From Zoroaster sp. YZ-2022 (taxonomy: Eukaryota > Echinodermata > Asteroidea > Forcipulatida > Zoroasteridae): 64,000 bases of DNA. Position 1 is the stretch's first letter. The number at the start of each line of letters is the position of its first letter. The stretch is from contig CM055816.1 in NCBI GenBank assembly GCA_029582265.1, positions 98,188,446-98,252,445 of the forward strand, written 5' to 3'. A program made the translations under genes and the position numbers. The notes beneath the pieces are model-generated. The model was not told where the DNA came from and ran no database searches. It worked only from the letters and a program-made list of their open reading frames with translations. Positions 33,198 to 45,630 of the stretch are shown here, piece after piece.

Positions 33198-36100
33198 ATG
33201 TCTGACCAAGTGGCCGAAGCTCTTGATTTTGCTGCCCAAACGTTAGGTCTTCAGCTAAAAAGTCACCAAACAACCGCTCTCCGACAACTTGTTCAAGGAC
33301 ATGACTTATTTGTTAACTTACCTACGGGATTTGGTAAGAGTGTAATTTTCCACGCAGCAACTATTGTCCTTGATTTTCTAAATCAAAAACGGACTGGCGA
33401 GCACGACGAATTTTGCAAAGCTCTTGCAATCGTCGTTCTTCCACTGAAGGCCCTTGCTGTTGACCAGTTAGAAAGAGTTAAACAAATTGGTCTCGACGCC
33501 GCAGACATAACATCAGTGGTGACAGATGATGTTCTTGAACATTCACATGAATATTCTATAATATTCGCTAGTCCAGAGACACTATGTGGACCAAAAGGGA
33601 AAGAACTACTCAAAGCAGTGAAGTCAAGATGTTTCGTTTTGTTTGTTGACGAAAGCCATTGTGTATCCAAATGGTAAGTTATTTCATCACGGACCTAAAC
33701 TGTCCAAATCCAAAACCCAATGAAATATTTGTGATGGCTAAACTGTAAAGGTACAATTACAAGATTGGTTTTGAGATAAAGGCATTTATTCCAATCGTGT
33801 ACTTTTCCATAGGCTACATCTAAAAACAAACTTGTGAAAATTTCATCAAAAGACAAAAATCGGTTGTAACGTTTTGAGAAATGAATGATAAATGAACAAC
33901 ATTGCCATTGGTTAAATTATGTTTTGTCAAGTTATTTTGTACATGTTCCTATGGTCATGGAGTTAACGGAAATCAGCTGTTGCGTTTTTTAGATTTACAG
34001 AAATAGTTTTCTCGAATATGACAGCATTTCAGAGTGAAATTTTTTCACAAAAAATGTTCTTTGTTTGTTTGTTTGTTTTGATGGATCTTCCCAACAAGGG
34101 AATCGGCAAAGCTCCCACAAGCATGACAAGGTGATATAAACGCCAAGCTGGCAGCAGCCAATCTCACTCATAAAAAAATACAAACATTGGTTTAACGTTA
34201 TTATGAACTAATAAGCTTTCATAATGAAACTGCGCTTGAAAGTGCGCTTGCTGCACGCGCTCGTGTTCCCTGTCATCATGTACGGTTGTGAAGCGTGGAC
34301 CCTCCAAGAGGACCTGAAAAGACGCCTGAGATCGGTTGAAACGTGGTGCTACCGTCGGATGCTTCGGATTTCGTGGAAGGACCACGTAACCAACGAAGCA
34401 GTGTATCAGAAGATGGGCATCCGCGAGCCGATCATCCTCCAGCTCATCCTGCGCCGCAAATTGTCGTACTTTGGCCATGTCTGCCGACATCCCGGTCTGG
34501 AGCAGAACATCATGCTTGGCACTGTGGAAGGCAGACGGAGGCGCGGCAGGCCACCAATGAGATGGATCGATGAAATCGCAACCAGATGCGGTGGAGTTGG
34601 TGAGGCCAATCGACTGGCCCAGGATCGCGCGGCGTGGAGGCGTTTCGTATGGACCGCGACGGCCAGCGATGGCTAATTCGACTGCATCATCATCAATGAA
34701 ACTAAACAATGATGTTTTTGACCCTCTTTACCAATCCTGTATTTTTTCTGAAAATATAGATATTATGAAGATTAGTACTAGTAGTAGTGACAAAGGTTAT
34801 TCAATAGTTTTTGTGTGTGTGAATTCATTGCCATATTAAGCCCCGCAGGGTCCTGCTAGGGACTATATATAGGGATTCACATATATACTACTGATATCTA
34901 GCCAAAAAAGAAACGTGACTTAGTTAAAAGCAGCTTCAAAGAAAATCTGGCCAGTCATACCCCAAAAAAATGTGTCATGAGTAAGACAGAAAACAAAACA
35001 AAACTGCCTTGAGCTACACAAAAGCTACTTTGATCCATGTTGTCGTGCCTAGGTCAATCCCAATGGCAATGAGAAGTTAGGTGGCCAAAAATATTAGTCA
35101 TTATTATTGGAGTATGTTTTCTAATAAAGTTGTGTTTCTATTTTTGACTACCGGTAGTGCTCATGGGGCCACCTTTTCCCGGCAAATGTATGAACAAATG
35201 GTTTTAAGAAATCTGTATATAAACCCCCCCCCCCCCCCAACAAAAGGGAGAAAAATAAACTAGACCCCAGCGCCACTTCTTTTGGGAGTGCCCTAAAAAT
35301 ATCTACAAGTAACCCTCCCCCATGCATTTTCAGTAATTTTTGTACTTTTTGCTGTTATCTTAATTATAGGGGTCATTCGTCTAGACAAAGTGCAGTGTTT
35401 CGGAAATGCTATGGAATGCTTGGAGAGTTGCGGTCGAAGCTGAAGCAGTCGACATCAATTGTAGCTTTAACTGCAACAGCTACAAAAACTGTCAGGCAGA
35501 TAGTTGTAGACAGCCTGGCCATGAGAAATTATGGACTAATAGAGGAGAGTCCGGATCGGCATAACATAAAATATGTAGTGGAAAAAGTCACGTCAACGAG
35601 GTGGGACGAAGTGTTTGAGTGGCTTTCTGAAAGGGTGAGAGAAAAAGAAAGATCAACTGAAAGGATCATCGTATACTGCCAGTCGCGTAAGCTAGTCGGC
35701 AAACTTTATGCGATATTCTGCTCTATGCTACCAGATGACTGTCATAGGTACTTTAACATGTTCCATACAAACACCGAGGATGAAGTCCAACGTGACATCA
35801 TTGACAGTTTCTCAAAAGAAGATGGTGAGGTGCGAGTCCTCTTTTCTACCATAGCTTTTGGACTCGGTATAGATGTACGTGGTGTACATACAGTCTTACT
35901 AATGGGTCATCCAACAGATTTGGATGACTTTATGCAGCTAAGTGGCAGAGCTGGACGTGATGGCTCGCAGAGTGTAGCTGTGCTGATTGAGTATCCCAGT
36001 GCTGGATCAGGCCTGAAAACGTCAATCGAGATGAAGGAATTCATAGGAGGCAAGGAATGTAGACGTGAAGTCATCAGGCGAAGTTTTCCTTCACAAAACT

Positions 36101-36650
36101 CAAGTGTATCATTTTGAAACATAACTGTTGCGATGTGTGTTCCAAAACATGTACTTGTGATGGACACACTTGTTCTGGTGCACCCTCATATGCTGAGCAG
36201 CAACTACATGATGTTGTGATACATGGATCAAACACTGCTGAACAACAAGTCGTTGCAGTTTCAGACAATGAAGTAACCAAACTGAATGACAAACTTCACC
36301 AATTCAGGGAAACACTTTTAAGTGACTGTAGTTGCCATATGTATACAGGTGGAGATATGGCTTGCGGCTTGACTCTGCAAACAATTAAGGATATCACCTC
36401 GCAGTGTCATGTTATTTTTAATTTTGACCAATTTTGTGATAAATATCCATTTTCCACTAAGAAGATCTCTTTGGATGTTTGGGATATTTTGCAGACCACT
36501 TTGAATCGACAGAGTGAACCCTCCTCAGTCTTGGAATACTTATCTGAATCTGATGAATTTGATGAATTTGTTGAAGATTCAGAAGATGATTCATTGAATG
36601 GTGAATATGCTGAGATAGCTTTGTATTCTGACAGTAGCGACAGTAACTAA
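33198..36650 (+). CDS. RecQ-like DNA helicase, two exons, one frameshift
   Basis: Exon 1 is 33198-33671 and exon 2 starts at 35370. The GTAAGT donor splits the tryptophan codon of HCVSKW and exon 2 continues in frame with GHSSRQSAVFR. Helicase motifs are in order: LKSHQTTALRQL (motif 0), NLPTGFGKS (Walker A), FVDESHCVSKWG (DEAH-type box, RecQ signature), ALTATAT (III), IIVYCQS (IV), FSTIAFGLGID (V) and QLSGRAGRDG (VI). The RecQ zinc region follows: CRREV, then CCDVC and CTC. These halves are in different frames: the first stops at 36115-36117 and the second is open from about 36085 to the stop at 36648-36650. This is a real disruption, an assembly error or a tiny deletion. The C-terminal 170 residues end in an acidic, serine-rich tail. 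Expected role: ATP-driven 3'-5' unwinding. A LINE fragment sits in the intron. Confidence 0.8.
34213..34690 (+). mobile_element. 5'-truncated LINE fragment (reverse transcriptase C-terminus) in the RecQ intron
   Basis: The frame 34224-34676 encodes a non-LTR reverse transcriptase C-terminus: VIMYGCEAWTL, WCYRRMLRISWKDHVTNE, GHVCRHPGL and RRRRGRPPMRW. It is GC-richer than its flanks. It ends in GCATCATCATCAATGA, possibly a short repeat tail. Only the last 150 codons or so are present, as expected from aborted reverse transcription. The frame is uninterrupted, suggesting a rather young insertion. It lies in the same orientation as the helicase gene. Confidence 0.75.
34691..35369. other. RecQ-like gene intron, remainder
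   Basis: Non-coding. Has a C run at 35223-35238 and ends in TCTTAATTATAG, the acceptor of exon 2. Confidence 0.6.
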
Positions 36651-39600
36651 GACAGGTGAATGACGTAACAAGATGCTACGCAAAAGTAACTTTTGCTAAT
36701 GAAAATTCATCATTTGCCATTCCAAACTAGCATTCTTCCTGAAATTGTTCCCTAATATTAATATAAGTAATATTCAAGTTGTTAAAAGTCCCAGTACCCC
36801 AATACACTTTGGGGAAATGATAGTTGTTTTCAGTAGTTACAATATTTTAAATTATAACATTGGTAGAAGTACTACCGTCATAAATGCTGTCCAGTGTGTT
36901 TGAGAAATTTTAACACTCAACATGTAATGAACATGAATCCCAGATAAAATCAGACACCGGATTTTGCTCTTTTTGAAAACCAAAGGTTGGTTTTGTAATA
37001 TATTTCTTCACATTACAAGATTGGAATGAATGTACTCTTCCAGAATTCAATACCTTTAATATTTGGAATAAATAGTGTTTCTTTGTTTTCAGGTCAATCT
37101 TACATTTCACTTTTATCCAATTTCCAAGTTTAAATTTTTAAATTTGAGATTTTTGTATCTGTATTTTATACAACATACAGTGGTTTTACACAGATCAACT
37201 TATGGGGTACTCTGAACAATGTAACAATGCTACCCCACAAGGAAATTCAATAGGAACAATGCTACCCCACAGAGGAATTCTAAAGAAAAGGAACAATAGG
37301 ACACCAATAGAGGTACCCATAAACCGCATGTGTATCACTGTGTGTACACACCATACATGTCAAATAACTGACGGTGGTTAATTTTGAAAACCTCTTGTCT
37401 ACATTTGAAAATCAAGATTTATTAGTAGTTTTGCATGTAGTTTGTACCAATAATAATGGTTATTTAAGGGGATAATGGTCTATTTTCCAAGTACATGTGT
37501 ACATGTTTCGAAATAATGATCGAATACTTGCCAGGTTAAGGAGCATATTGAACACGTCACAGGCAGAAGGAATTTTTGTAAACACAAATGTTGCCAACAT
37601 GGACACCTTACATGTACAATGCAGGTGGCAATAGTAAAATTAATATTCAGAGGTTATCTCTGGCAAGTTATATTTTCCTAAAGCAAAGCCAAGGAAGAAT
37701 TGAATGCCGTCGCTCCAGTGATCATTGATGGAGGCTAGCTTTTGTGTACACCTTGTAGACTTGTAAATGGATTTGACACCATGTATCTGATAATTATTAG
37801 CATGGGGTTAATTTTAGTTTCTTGCTAGTGTTGCCTAGAACAGTACATTGTAAGCGCATAGTCTCTTTCCAACAGTTACACTGAATAGGTGATTAAAAAA
37901 GAAATTGTTCACCCTTTGAAGTAGAGGGATATATCACACGTCACATAAATGATAGCCGACAATTTTTGTTGAAGGATGTACATACCTTTAAAATTGAGGG
38001 GAAATGTGTTTATTTTTGAAGAAAAACAAATAAACTGCACATATTATGCTGTTTTTCCCCCAAACAGTTAACAATTTCATACATTTACTTGAATCAAATA
38101 ACATTTAACACACAAAATTGTGTTTTTGTGAACATGCCTGTTTAAATTATCAGTGACTTTCGTAGTTTTTCAAATTGAAGTACCGGTAGTTTCAAGCCCA
38201 ATTTTTAAACCATTTGTTTTAAAAATTAAATTTCGGTACATTGGTGAAAGAAACAACAAACATGTGTGAGTGTTTCAGATTTTTTTCACATAACATTGTT
38301 TGTAATGAAAATCTGTTTAAAAAAAAAGTTTTCCTTGAATTTAATAGGAAAATGTTCCCATGGTGTTTAAGTTGTATAGTTTCGAGAAAGTCCAATACGT
38401 TTAGTAAGACCGTCATAATTTTTTTTAAATTTCCACATGTCCAATTTGTCACAGACCTAACGTAAATGTCCAATTTGTCTCAGACATAACGTAATGATGA
38501 ACCGTACATTCTGTAGAGGACAATTTAAAAAATTAACTATTATGAACATTCTATTTAGTGTATAAAGTAGTACTTGTGATCATTTTCATTAACAAAACAT
38601 GTACGGCCCTATTGTTTTGTTTGTAAATTTTTTTTTACATTGACAAAATCGGTGATAAAGGAAGCACTTATTTCTATACATTAGAAACATATACCAACAA
38701 TACATGCACAACGTGTTAAGTATTTAAAGTTGCATGGGCCGATCTTTGGTCGTTTTGATTTTGACCAGAAAATGTTGATTTAAAATTCAAATAGGTATTT
38801 TGATGGGGTCAAGAAAGTCACAAGCTTTCATTTCAGCCATCGCCCCAAAAAATCAGCGAATGATTAGTTGCAGTGAAATAAAGTGCCCAAAAATAATTTT
38901 TGTCAGGATCCCAACAATATATCACTTGACCGATGTTTTATATTGAAAAGTTGCTAATTTTTTCCATGGTTCCTGACCGTTAAAAGTAAAAGTAAAATAA
39001 TTTTGTAATGTTTCATAGAGCGTGTGATACTCTGAAATTCTTTAACTCATTTTTTTTTTTTTGGGGGACAAAGATCAGGCCATGCATCTTTAAAGTCAAT
39101 AAAAATGCATGTTAAGTTAGTATCAATGTTAAGGTAATTTACTGACTCAGTAATTGTTCAAATGCATCCACATTTTGTAATACTGAAGACGTATAACAAA
39201 TAACCGGTGAACATTTTAACTTGTTCTGTTGATTCATTGTTGAAATAAAAAATTAATGTTAAAGTGTACATCTTCTTGGTTTTAAGATGATACTGTAAAA
39301 GACTACAATTCAGAAGTCTTAATGGACAACTTAATGAAAACAAAGGTTAATGTGAACAATTACAGATTTTTTTTTCCAAGGTTAGTTGTTTTATACATGT
39401 ATTCACCAAGAAAGGATGTGACTTTTTCTTTTGTGGTCACAAATAATAGATGTACTTCATACAAATAGTTACACTTTTACATGTTTATTTTTGTACATAA
39501 TAAATTCAGTTTCAAATCGTTTGAGATGCTTTAAATTGTCTTTTCTTTCTTCCTGTTTTGACATTGTCACTGAGTTTATACATGTTTTTGTTTTCTTCTT

Positions 39601-40429
39601 TGTAGCCCTTTACCTAGAGTGGCTTTTAGCCTTGTTTGGGGCGAACTTACATAAATATTTTTTATAAATCTGTAATATTATGTATTAGACATGTATGCAA
39701 TGTGAAATAATCTTGAAAATTGCATGGTGACTCATTACAGAGGTTACTTGGAAGATTGCAACAGTTACAAAAATCCTGTGAAGGTCATTTTCATATTTTA
39801 CCATTGTGAAGCAAAATGTCCACACTATTGTGATGTCAACAAGTTTGATGCACAGATCACTTTCTATACAACATAAAATGCATTTTAGATGTGTTGCAAA
39901 TTCCCATTAATCATTTTTTTGTTGTTGCCTGAATTGATTTAATTTCGGACAAAAAACACAAAAGTTTGAATGATTTTCAAAAGATCATCATGACTTTTAA
40001 GCCATTATACCCTTGTTGTAAATTTCAAAAACCAGTGTCCACACTTTTTTTGATTCAACATTCTGGAAAACTTTGAGCTCAATCGTTCATCTGAATCACA
40101 GGAAAAAAGTGGGGGTAAAAGGGTTTCTTTTCTCTGGGACGTAAACTAATTGCTTTACTCAGTTCTCACAAACTACGGCTTTTCAGGAAGAAATATTTCA
40201 ACAGAACCTTTCTTCCACCATCATCTTTAAATCATATAATTATGTGTAAATCGTTGAACATTTATGTTCTTCGTTCTTACAAAAGGTGTATAATGGCTTA
40301 ATACATTCAACAACAATATGTACAATTTATGGTTGTTACTTTAAAAAACACCTCTAGCTCTATGTTCAAATAATGCATGGAACCAGGCACAGTCAACTCA
40401 AGTGTACATTCCGTGAAGAAACATGCGAT
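36651..40429. other. Long non-coding stretch between convergent genes
   Basis: Lies between the ends of the RecQ-like gene (plus) and the DUF6589-like gene (minus). Very AT-rich with no supported gene. A patch at 37200-37320 has two copies of GCTACCCCACA-GGAA and resembles the CCACAAGG motifs at 26.5-26.8 kb. Probably 3' UTRs plus intergenic DNA. Confidence 0.45.
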
Positions 40430-43400
40430 TTAAGTAGATTTGTTGTTGCATGCTAAATCCTTCAGAGTAGATTTGATCCATTTGTGAAGTTCCTGCACAC
40501 TTAGTGTAGAAAACACAGAACAAGGAAAATCAGCAAAATGGAAGTGCCTTCTTCCTGCAAATACATCTTCCTGGTGAAGCTCCAAAGCTAGTGCAAGTGC
40601 ATCTTTGTTCTTGGGTTTGCTGTGCTTACCAGATGGCTTCTTTACAATTTGCTTGTTTACAGAAGTCACAATTTTATCGATGATTTGAGCTGATCGGCTG
40701 ATCCTATCAATACTGTTCTTTGTGACTTTCCCTCGCATCCCTGCACAGTTCTCTTTGAAGACTCTATTTTCATGTTCGAGTTCCCGGTCTACTTCAATGT
40801 TGTGATGTGGTTTACCAGTTGTATTTACAAATCTGTTCCACATCAACTCGTGTGCCAGGCGTGGAGTCAGGAAGCACTTAATCTGGACTAGCAACCGAAG
40901 CACATGAAAGCTATACTTGTATTTGTTGACTGCTTTAAAGTGGAGTAGAAGAAACTTATATAGTCGAATAACTCTCTCTCCATCCCCCATCTGACGTGCA
41001 TCGTTGAAGTCAAACGCCAACATGCCTAGACTGAGAGCTGTCCGGGTGTAGTTATGGACGGCATCTCTATCTGGTGTGAGCAATGCTTGTTGAGGTTGTG
41101 GCTCTTGAATTCCAGGGTGTTTAATTCTCATGTGAATTTTCAGCCCTCTCCGTGTTTTATACGTCTTACGGCACTGTGGACACGATAAAACTGGAGCATT
41201 GTGTTTGAGTTCATCAGTACTCGGCATGATGAATTTGTCTACAATGTCCTCCAAGACATGTTGAACGTATTCTGTCCTGTCCGTATGTGCACCAAATATA
41301 AAATCGTTTCTCGTGGGTTCTTGTGAAGGTGAGTCCAGGCCAAAATATGTCATGGCAGCAGCAATGACTAATGCAGTTGTGTATTGTGTCATAAGGTCGA
41401 CAGCAGCGTTGAAATTCTTCATGGGATCATTGGTTACATTACGAGCCTCCAAAAAGTTTCGGGCAGAGTATAATGTTCCTTTATCCCCGCTTGAAGCTGT
41501 ATCATAAAGATGAGCCCATATCACCTGAGAAACAAAATGAAAATAAACATTTTGGATGGCCAAGCATGCCTTATATCCAGCTGCGGATCCAGAAATTTTT
41601 GCAGCGGGGAGGTGTCAGGCCTTTGCTTTTTATTATGTCCGATAAAAAAAGCTGTTATGTTTTAAAACATTTTTTTTATAGTCAGGGCAGTGGGGGTTTC
41701 GACCCCCCCCCCCCCCCTGAATCCATGCCTGATTGATATCACCCACTTCTATTTGAAACTTTTCAGCTACATTGACATGAACTTGATAAATTTTTTGGTG
41801 GCATTTCATTAGGAGCAAATTTGAAGTTTATTTCCTAAAGAACAAACTTCAAACGTTAAAAACATACAAGATGCATTGTCAATGGTAAACCCGATTTAAA
41901 GCATGTGCACACTCCTCTAAGTTTAAACTTTCATGGGTTGGTTGTATATTTTTATCATTCAAAATCATCATATCAACAGTAAGTATAAATTAAAATTTTA
42001 CTCAGTTAATTTATAAGAATTGATAAAGAATTTGAAAAAAAATCTTCCATTTACAGTGGTGCACCCACAGGGTAGCTAGTAGCTAATCCCAGTAAATTTG
42101 ACATACAATGTCCCTTGTCAAACACTAAAACATGTTCCAGACAATTCGTTGCCAGTGCACTTTGGTAAAAGGGTATTAAAATTGTGAAGTTGTAAAAACT
42201 CATTATTTCCAGGGGTGAACCCACATGGTTGTTTATCCTGGTAAATTAGTTGTACACTCTTATCTCTAGTAAAGCATGGAGTTCCAATAAACAAAAATGT
42301 GTTGAAGTTTGCTGGACAGTGCACTTTGCCAGTTGTCTGTTGCCAGTGCACTTTGATAAAAGGGTATTAAAATGGGGAAGTTGTAAAAACTCATTCATTT
42401 CCAGGGGTGCACCCATGGTTGTTTATCCTGGTAAATTAGGTGTACACTCTTATCTCTAGTAAAGCATGGAGTTCCAATAAACAAAAATGTGTTGAAGTTT
42501 GCTGGACAGTGCATTTTGCCAGTTGTCTGTTGCCAGTGCACTTTGATAAAAGGGTATTAAAATTGTGAAGTTTTAAAAACTCATTATTTCCAGGGGTGCA
42601 CACATGGTTGTTTATCCTGGTAAATTAGGTGTACACTCTTATCTCTAGTAAAGCATGGAGTTCCAATAAACAAAAATGTGTTGAAGTTTGATGGACAGTT
42701 CAATTTAAAATATTAAATTATAATATAATCTTACCTGGTAGAAATTCGCCAATGCATGAAAATCAGCTATGACTGGGACAATGCCCCCCAGACGTTCACT
42801 TGGTGTTCTGGAATTACGTTGTTCCGCCTTGCACGAACTTTCCCTCTCACAAGTCAACAGATCCCCCGCACTGATGATTGGCACGACATTGTCACTTCCA
42901 TGGCCCGGTACATATTTATGAAGGTGGTGCATAATTTTGTAGATCCCATCTGTTTTGTTTTCATCTTCCAAGAGCACACCAAGATTAACCTATAATATAC
43001 ATGTACATACAAATGATAGAAATTATTTTTGTAATTTACAGGGGTATTTTGATATTTCCCACTGGCATACTGCCTCAATTAATATGTGATTATGCAGTGC
43101 ATGTAATAGACCTTTACCACCCTGCAGCCATCTTTGTCATATTCCCTGTATACCCATTGGCAATCATAGTAGTAATTCTCATAACACAAAAAAGGGCCAG
43201 ACCTTCCAGCCTCGGTTTGGTTACATTGCTTTGAATGGAAAAGAAATTTGGAGACACCATGATAAAGGTCTATGAGGCATAACTTTAAAGGGCTCCACTT
43301 GTTGGCAGTTGTGGTAAGAATATTCAACTTCTTCAGGTAAGAAGTGAATACAGTATCAGAAATGTTTTTAAAAAAAATTGTACAAATCCAAAACAAATAT

Positions 43401-44953
43401 CAATTGTTATAAACTAAACTTAACAGAGTACATTTTGGAACTTTTGATAATACCAGAAATTTGCATTACATGTACATGGCACACATGGTCTTAAGCTGAG
43501 AACATTTCATTTCAATGAGTGCTTATGTCTTTGAGGAACATGAATATGTACATGTATGTTGATTATTTGTTGAAAAAGTCCTTGAGCAGGGAACATTCTT
43601 ATTAATGTAAAACCTTGTTTAAAAAATAAATACTTCTCAAAACAATGTGGTAGACCTGTTGCATATCTGACCAAAAATGAAACATTCACCCACATACATT
43701 GTAACATAAACCCTACTTTCCCCCAAAATGTTGCAGTCAATCCAGTCATCCTGGTTTTTTATTTTTATTTTTATTTTGAATGACTAGAGACTGGATTGCT
43801 TCCATCTTGGAATGAAACAACAATTGTGTTCAATTATAAACAATTTCGAAGTTTGTGCATATTTTGTTTATTTAATTCATATATTAGAAGAAAAGCTCAT
43901 TTTTAGTTTTTGAAATAAAGTGTACAAAACAATGATGGTTCTTACAATTTCAGATTTCTGTTGAAGTTTTGACATGTGTTCATGGTGGATTCGACTGGTA
44001 ATGTGCGACTTAATCCAATTCAGTGATGGGATATTATCACCAATGATGTTTCCGATGTGAGTCATCCAGTCACGCTTCAAGTGTAAGTTGTCTGATATGG
44101 TTGGTAGGAACTGTGAAATGTCAACTTCTTTTATTGATGACACAGGTTTTTCATTTGGCAGATGATTTGACTTGACCCTATTCTTGATCGCGATCATTTG
44201 AACCATGTGAAGATCTGCTCCATGCTTCTCCCTAGAGGTATATCTAGAATGCAGGACTATGTCAACATTGTCCATCACAAGTTGATACCCCATGTCTGTC
44301 CGGCTCTCTTCAAATTGCACAAGTTCAGCATCACTCCCTGTGCCCTTCAGCTCCTGTTTCCTACACTCCGGTTTATGTAAGTCCTCTGCCCACTGTTTAA
44401 CATCCTTGTCATAATCAACCCCAAAGTCCAATTGTTTCTGCATTACTGTTGGGTAGCTCACACACATGAAACGATTGTTCAGATGATGGAATGCTGATTT
44501 TTTAGCTCCGCTATTTTTTAGAACGAGTGATGTAAGCACTTGGTGAGCATTCATGTTTTGGGATCTGCACATGAGCAGGATGCTTGCTGCTGATGTTATT
44601 CCTGGAGCAATTGTTTCCTTAGTCTTCTTGACATTCCGCTGAATACTTCCACTTTCAGCAACCGCATGAAGAATTGACGAAAAAAGTGGTGCATTCTGCT
44701 TCAGCTCAGCGTCTTGTTGTTCAAAGTTAAAGTTCTTGAGCTCCTGAACAGTTGATCCTCGGAATAGAGATGGGATAGTGGGCTTGCAAAGGTTCTCTGC
44801 TTCTTCGGCCACCGACTTGATGAAAGTATTCTGTGCTGCATCCATGGATAAAATGTGTTTGATGGCTGTGGAATGGTCTCCTGTACACAATGATGAGGCA
44901 ACATCAATCCATACACCGGACAATTCTTTTGTGTCTGTGTGATTAGGGTAGTA
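40430..44953 (-). CDS. DUF6589-like protein, three open exons, 5' end missing
   Basis: Exon A 44953-43946 (open; GTAAGA donor), exon B 42989-42735 (85 codons between ATTATAG and GTAAGA), exon C 41524-40430 (after TTTGTTTCTCAG, stop at 40430). Phases agree throughout and about 785 codons are free of stops. Exon A carries ITSAASILLMCRSQNMNAHQ and MGYQLVMDNVDIVLHSRYTS; exon B ISAGDLLTCERES and RTPSERLGGIVPVIADFHAL; exon C WAHLYDTASSGDKGTLYSAR and, at about 41182-41117, a C2H2 zinc finger (C-x2-C-x12-H-x4-H). The tail is lysine-rich. I place it in the DUF6589 family found in fungi and animals, from memory; its function is unknown and a transposase-like origin is possible. The 5' part stops at the inserted CACTA terminus. 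A CACACAG at 44940-44934 could be the true acceptor, in which case exon A starts at 44933. Confidence 0.7.
41577..41735. mobile_element. Possible hAT-like MITE in the DUF6589-like intron
   Basis: Begins CAGCTGCGGATCCAG and ends CTGAATCCATGCCTG, which pair imperfectly (10 of 15), with a long C run just inside the right end. Organisation is like the MITE at 9015-9219. Flanking bases TTATATC and TTGATATC are similar but not identical, so the duplication is uncertain. Confidence 0.4.
42130..42705. repeat. 190-bp tandem repeat, about 3 copies, in the DUF6589-like intron
   Basis: TGTACACTCTTATCTCTAGT recurs at 42251, 42441 and 42630 (periods 190 and 189), each followed by AAAGCATGGAGTTCCAATAA and preceded by CCAGGGGTG. 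A partial unit precedes the first. Identity between units is high, indicating recent amplification. Confidence 0.9.
43107..43272. repeat. Short inverted-repeat element in the DUF6589-like intron
   Basis: Ends TAGACCTTTACCA and TGATAAAGGTCTA are inverted copies with one mismatch. The interior contains CACAAAAAAGGGCCAGAC, nearly identical to a segment at about 24083 next to the SINE, so this is a dispersed family. Confidence 0.5.
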
Positions 44954-45252
44954 CACTCTAAAAAGTCCCGGGTCAGAATTTTGACCCGGACACCGGGTCA
45001 ATTTTTTTTTACCCTTTCTGGGTCAACATGACCCGGAAAAGGGTCATTGTGTTTGACCCGGTGCCGGGTCAGACTTCGTTAACCCTTTACCGGGTTAAAT
45101 TTGACCCGGAGATGCCGGGTCAGCCATAGTTAATACGTTTCCGGGTTAATCTTGACCCGGAACGGCCGGGTCATTTCATGACAGGTCAGCGTTAACCCTT
45201 TTCTTGGTTAAATTTAACCCGGATAAGTCAAATTAGGCATCGTTAAACCGTC

Positions 45253-45630
45253 ATGTTCCGGGTTAAATTAGACCTTGATATTGCACTGTTTGATGATGTG
45301 TATGTAGCCAACTGGTGTAGTGTGCATGGTACAAAATATAGGCCAAATGTTATGGTAGTTGTGTCCAAAACGGATGAAGGAGATCCTGTGTTTGGAAAGG
45401 TCCTCCATGTGGTTGTGTCTGAGAATGTGGTAACCCTGGTATTTGAAAAGTGGTGGACGAATGGGTACTGTAGGCACTTTCATGCATACGAGATTGAACC
45501 TGAACACCCAAGAGCAATAGGAGTAGCATCTGTTGTCAACCTTATCGACTTTAATCCTCTGCATGCTGTAAAGTCGTATCAACATCATGGGAACCAGTTT
45601 TTCATTAGCCTGCGGTATAGGATTCCATAG
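45253..45630 (+). pseudogene. CACTA ORF1, C-terminal domain only
   Basis: Open for 125 codons to the stop at 45628-45630, directly after the left subterminal array. It contains VANWCSVHGTKYRPNVMVVV, FGKVLHVVV, RHFHAYEIEP, LIDFNPLHAVKS and FISLRYRI. The same domain ends the decayed transposase at 18135-18277. The transposase body expected upstream is absent, so an internal deletion joined the terminus to this domain. The ATG at 45253 lies in the terminal array and is not a natural start. Confidence 0.65.

Noticed and set aside
44954..45001. N-terminus of the DUF6589-like protein including an ATG at 45001
   Set aside because: These codons are the CACTA terminus and its GACCCGG array, not gene sequence.
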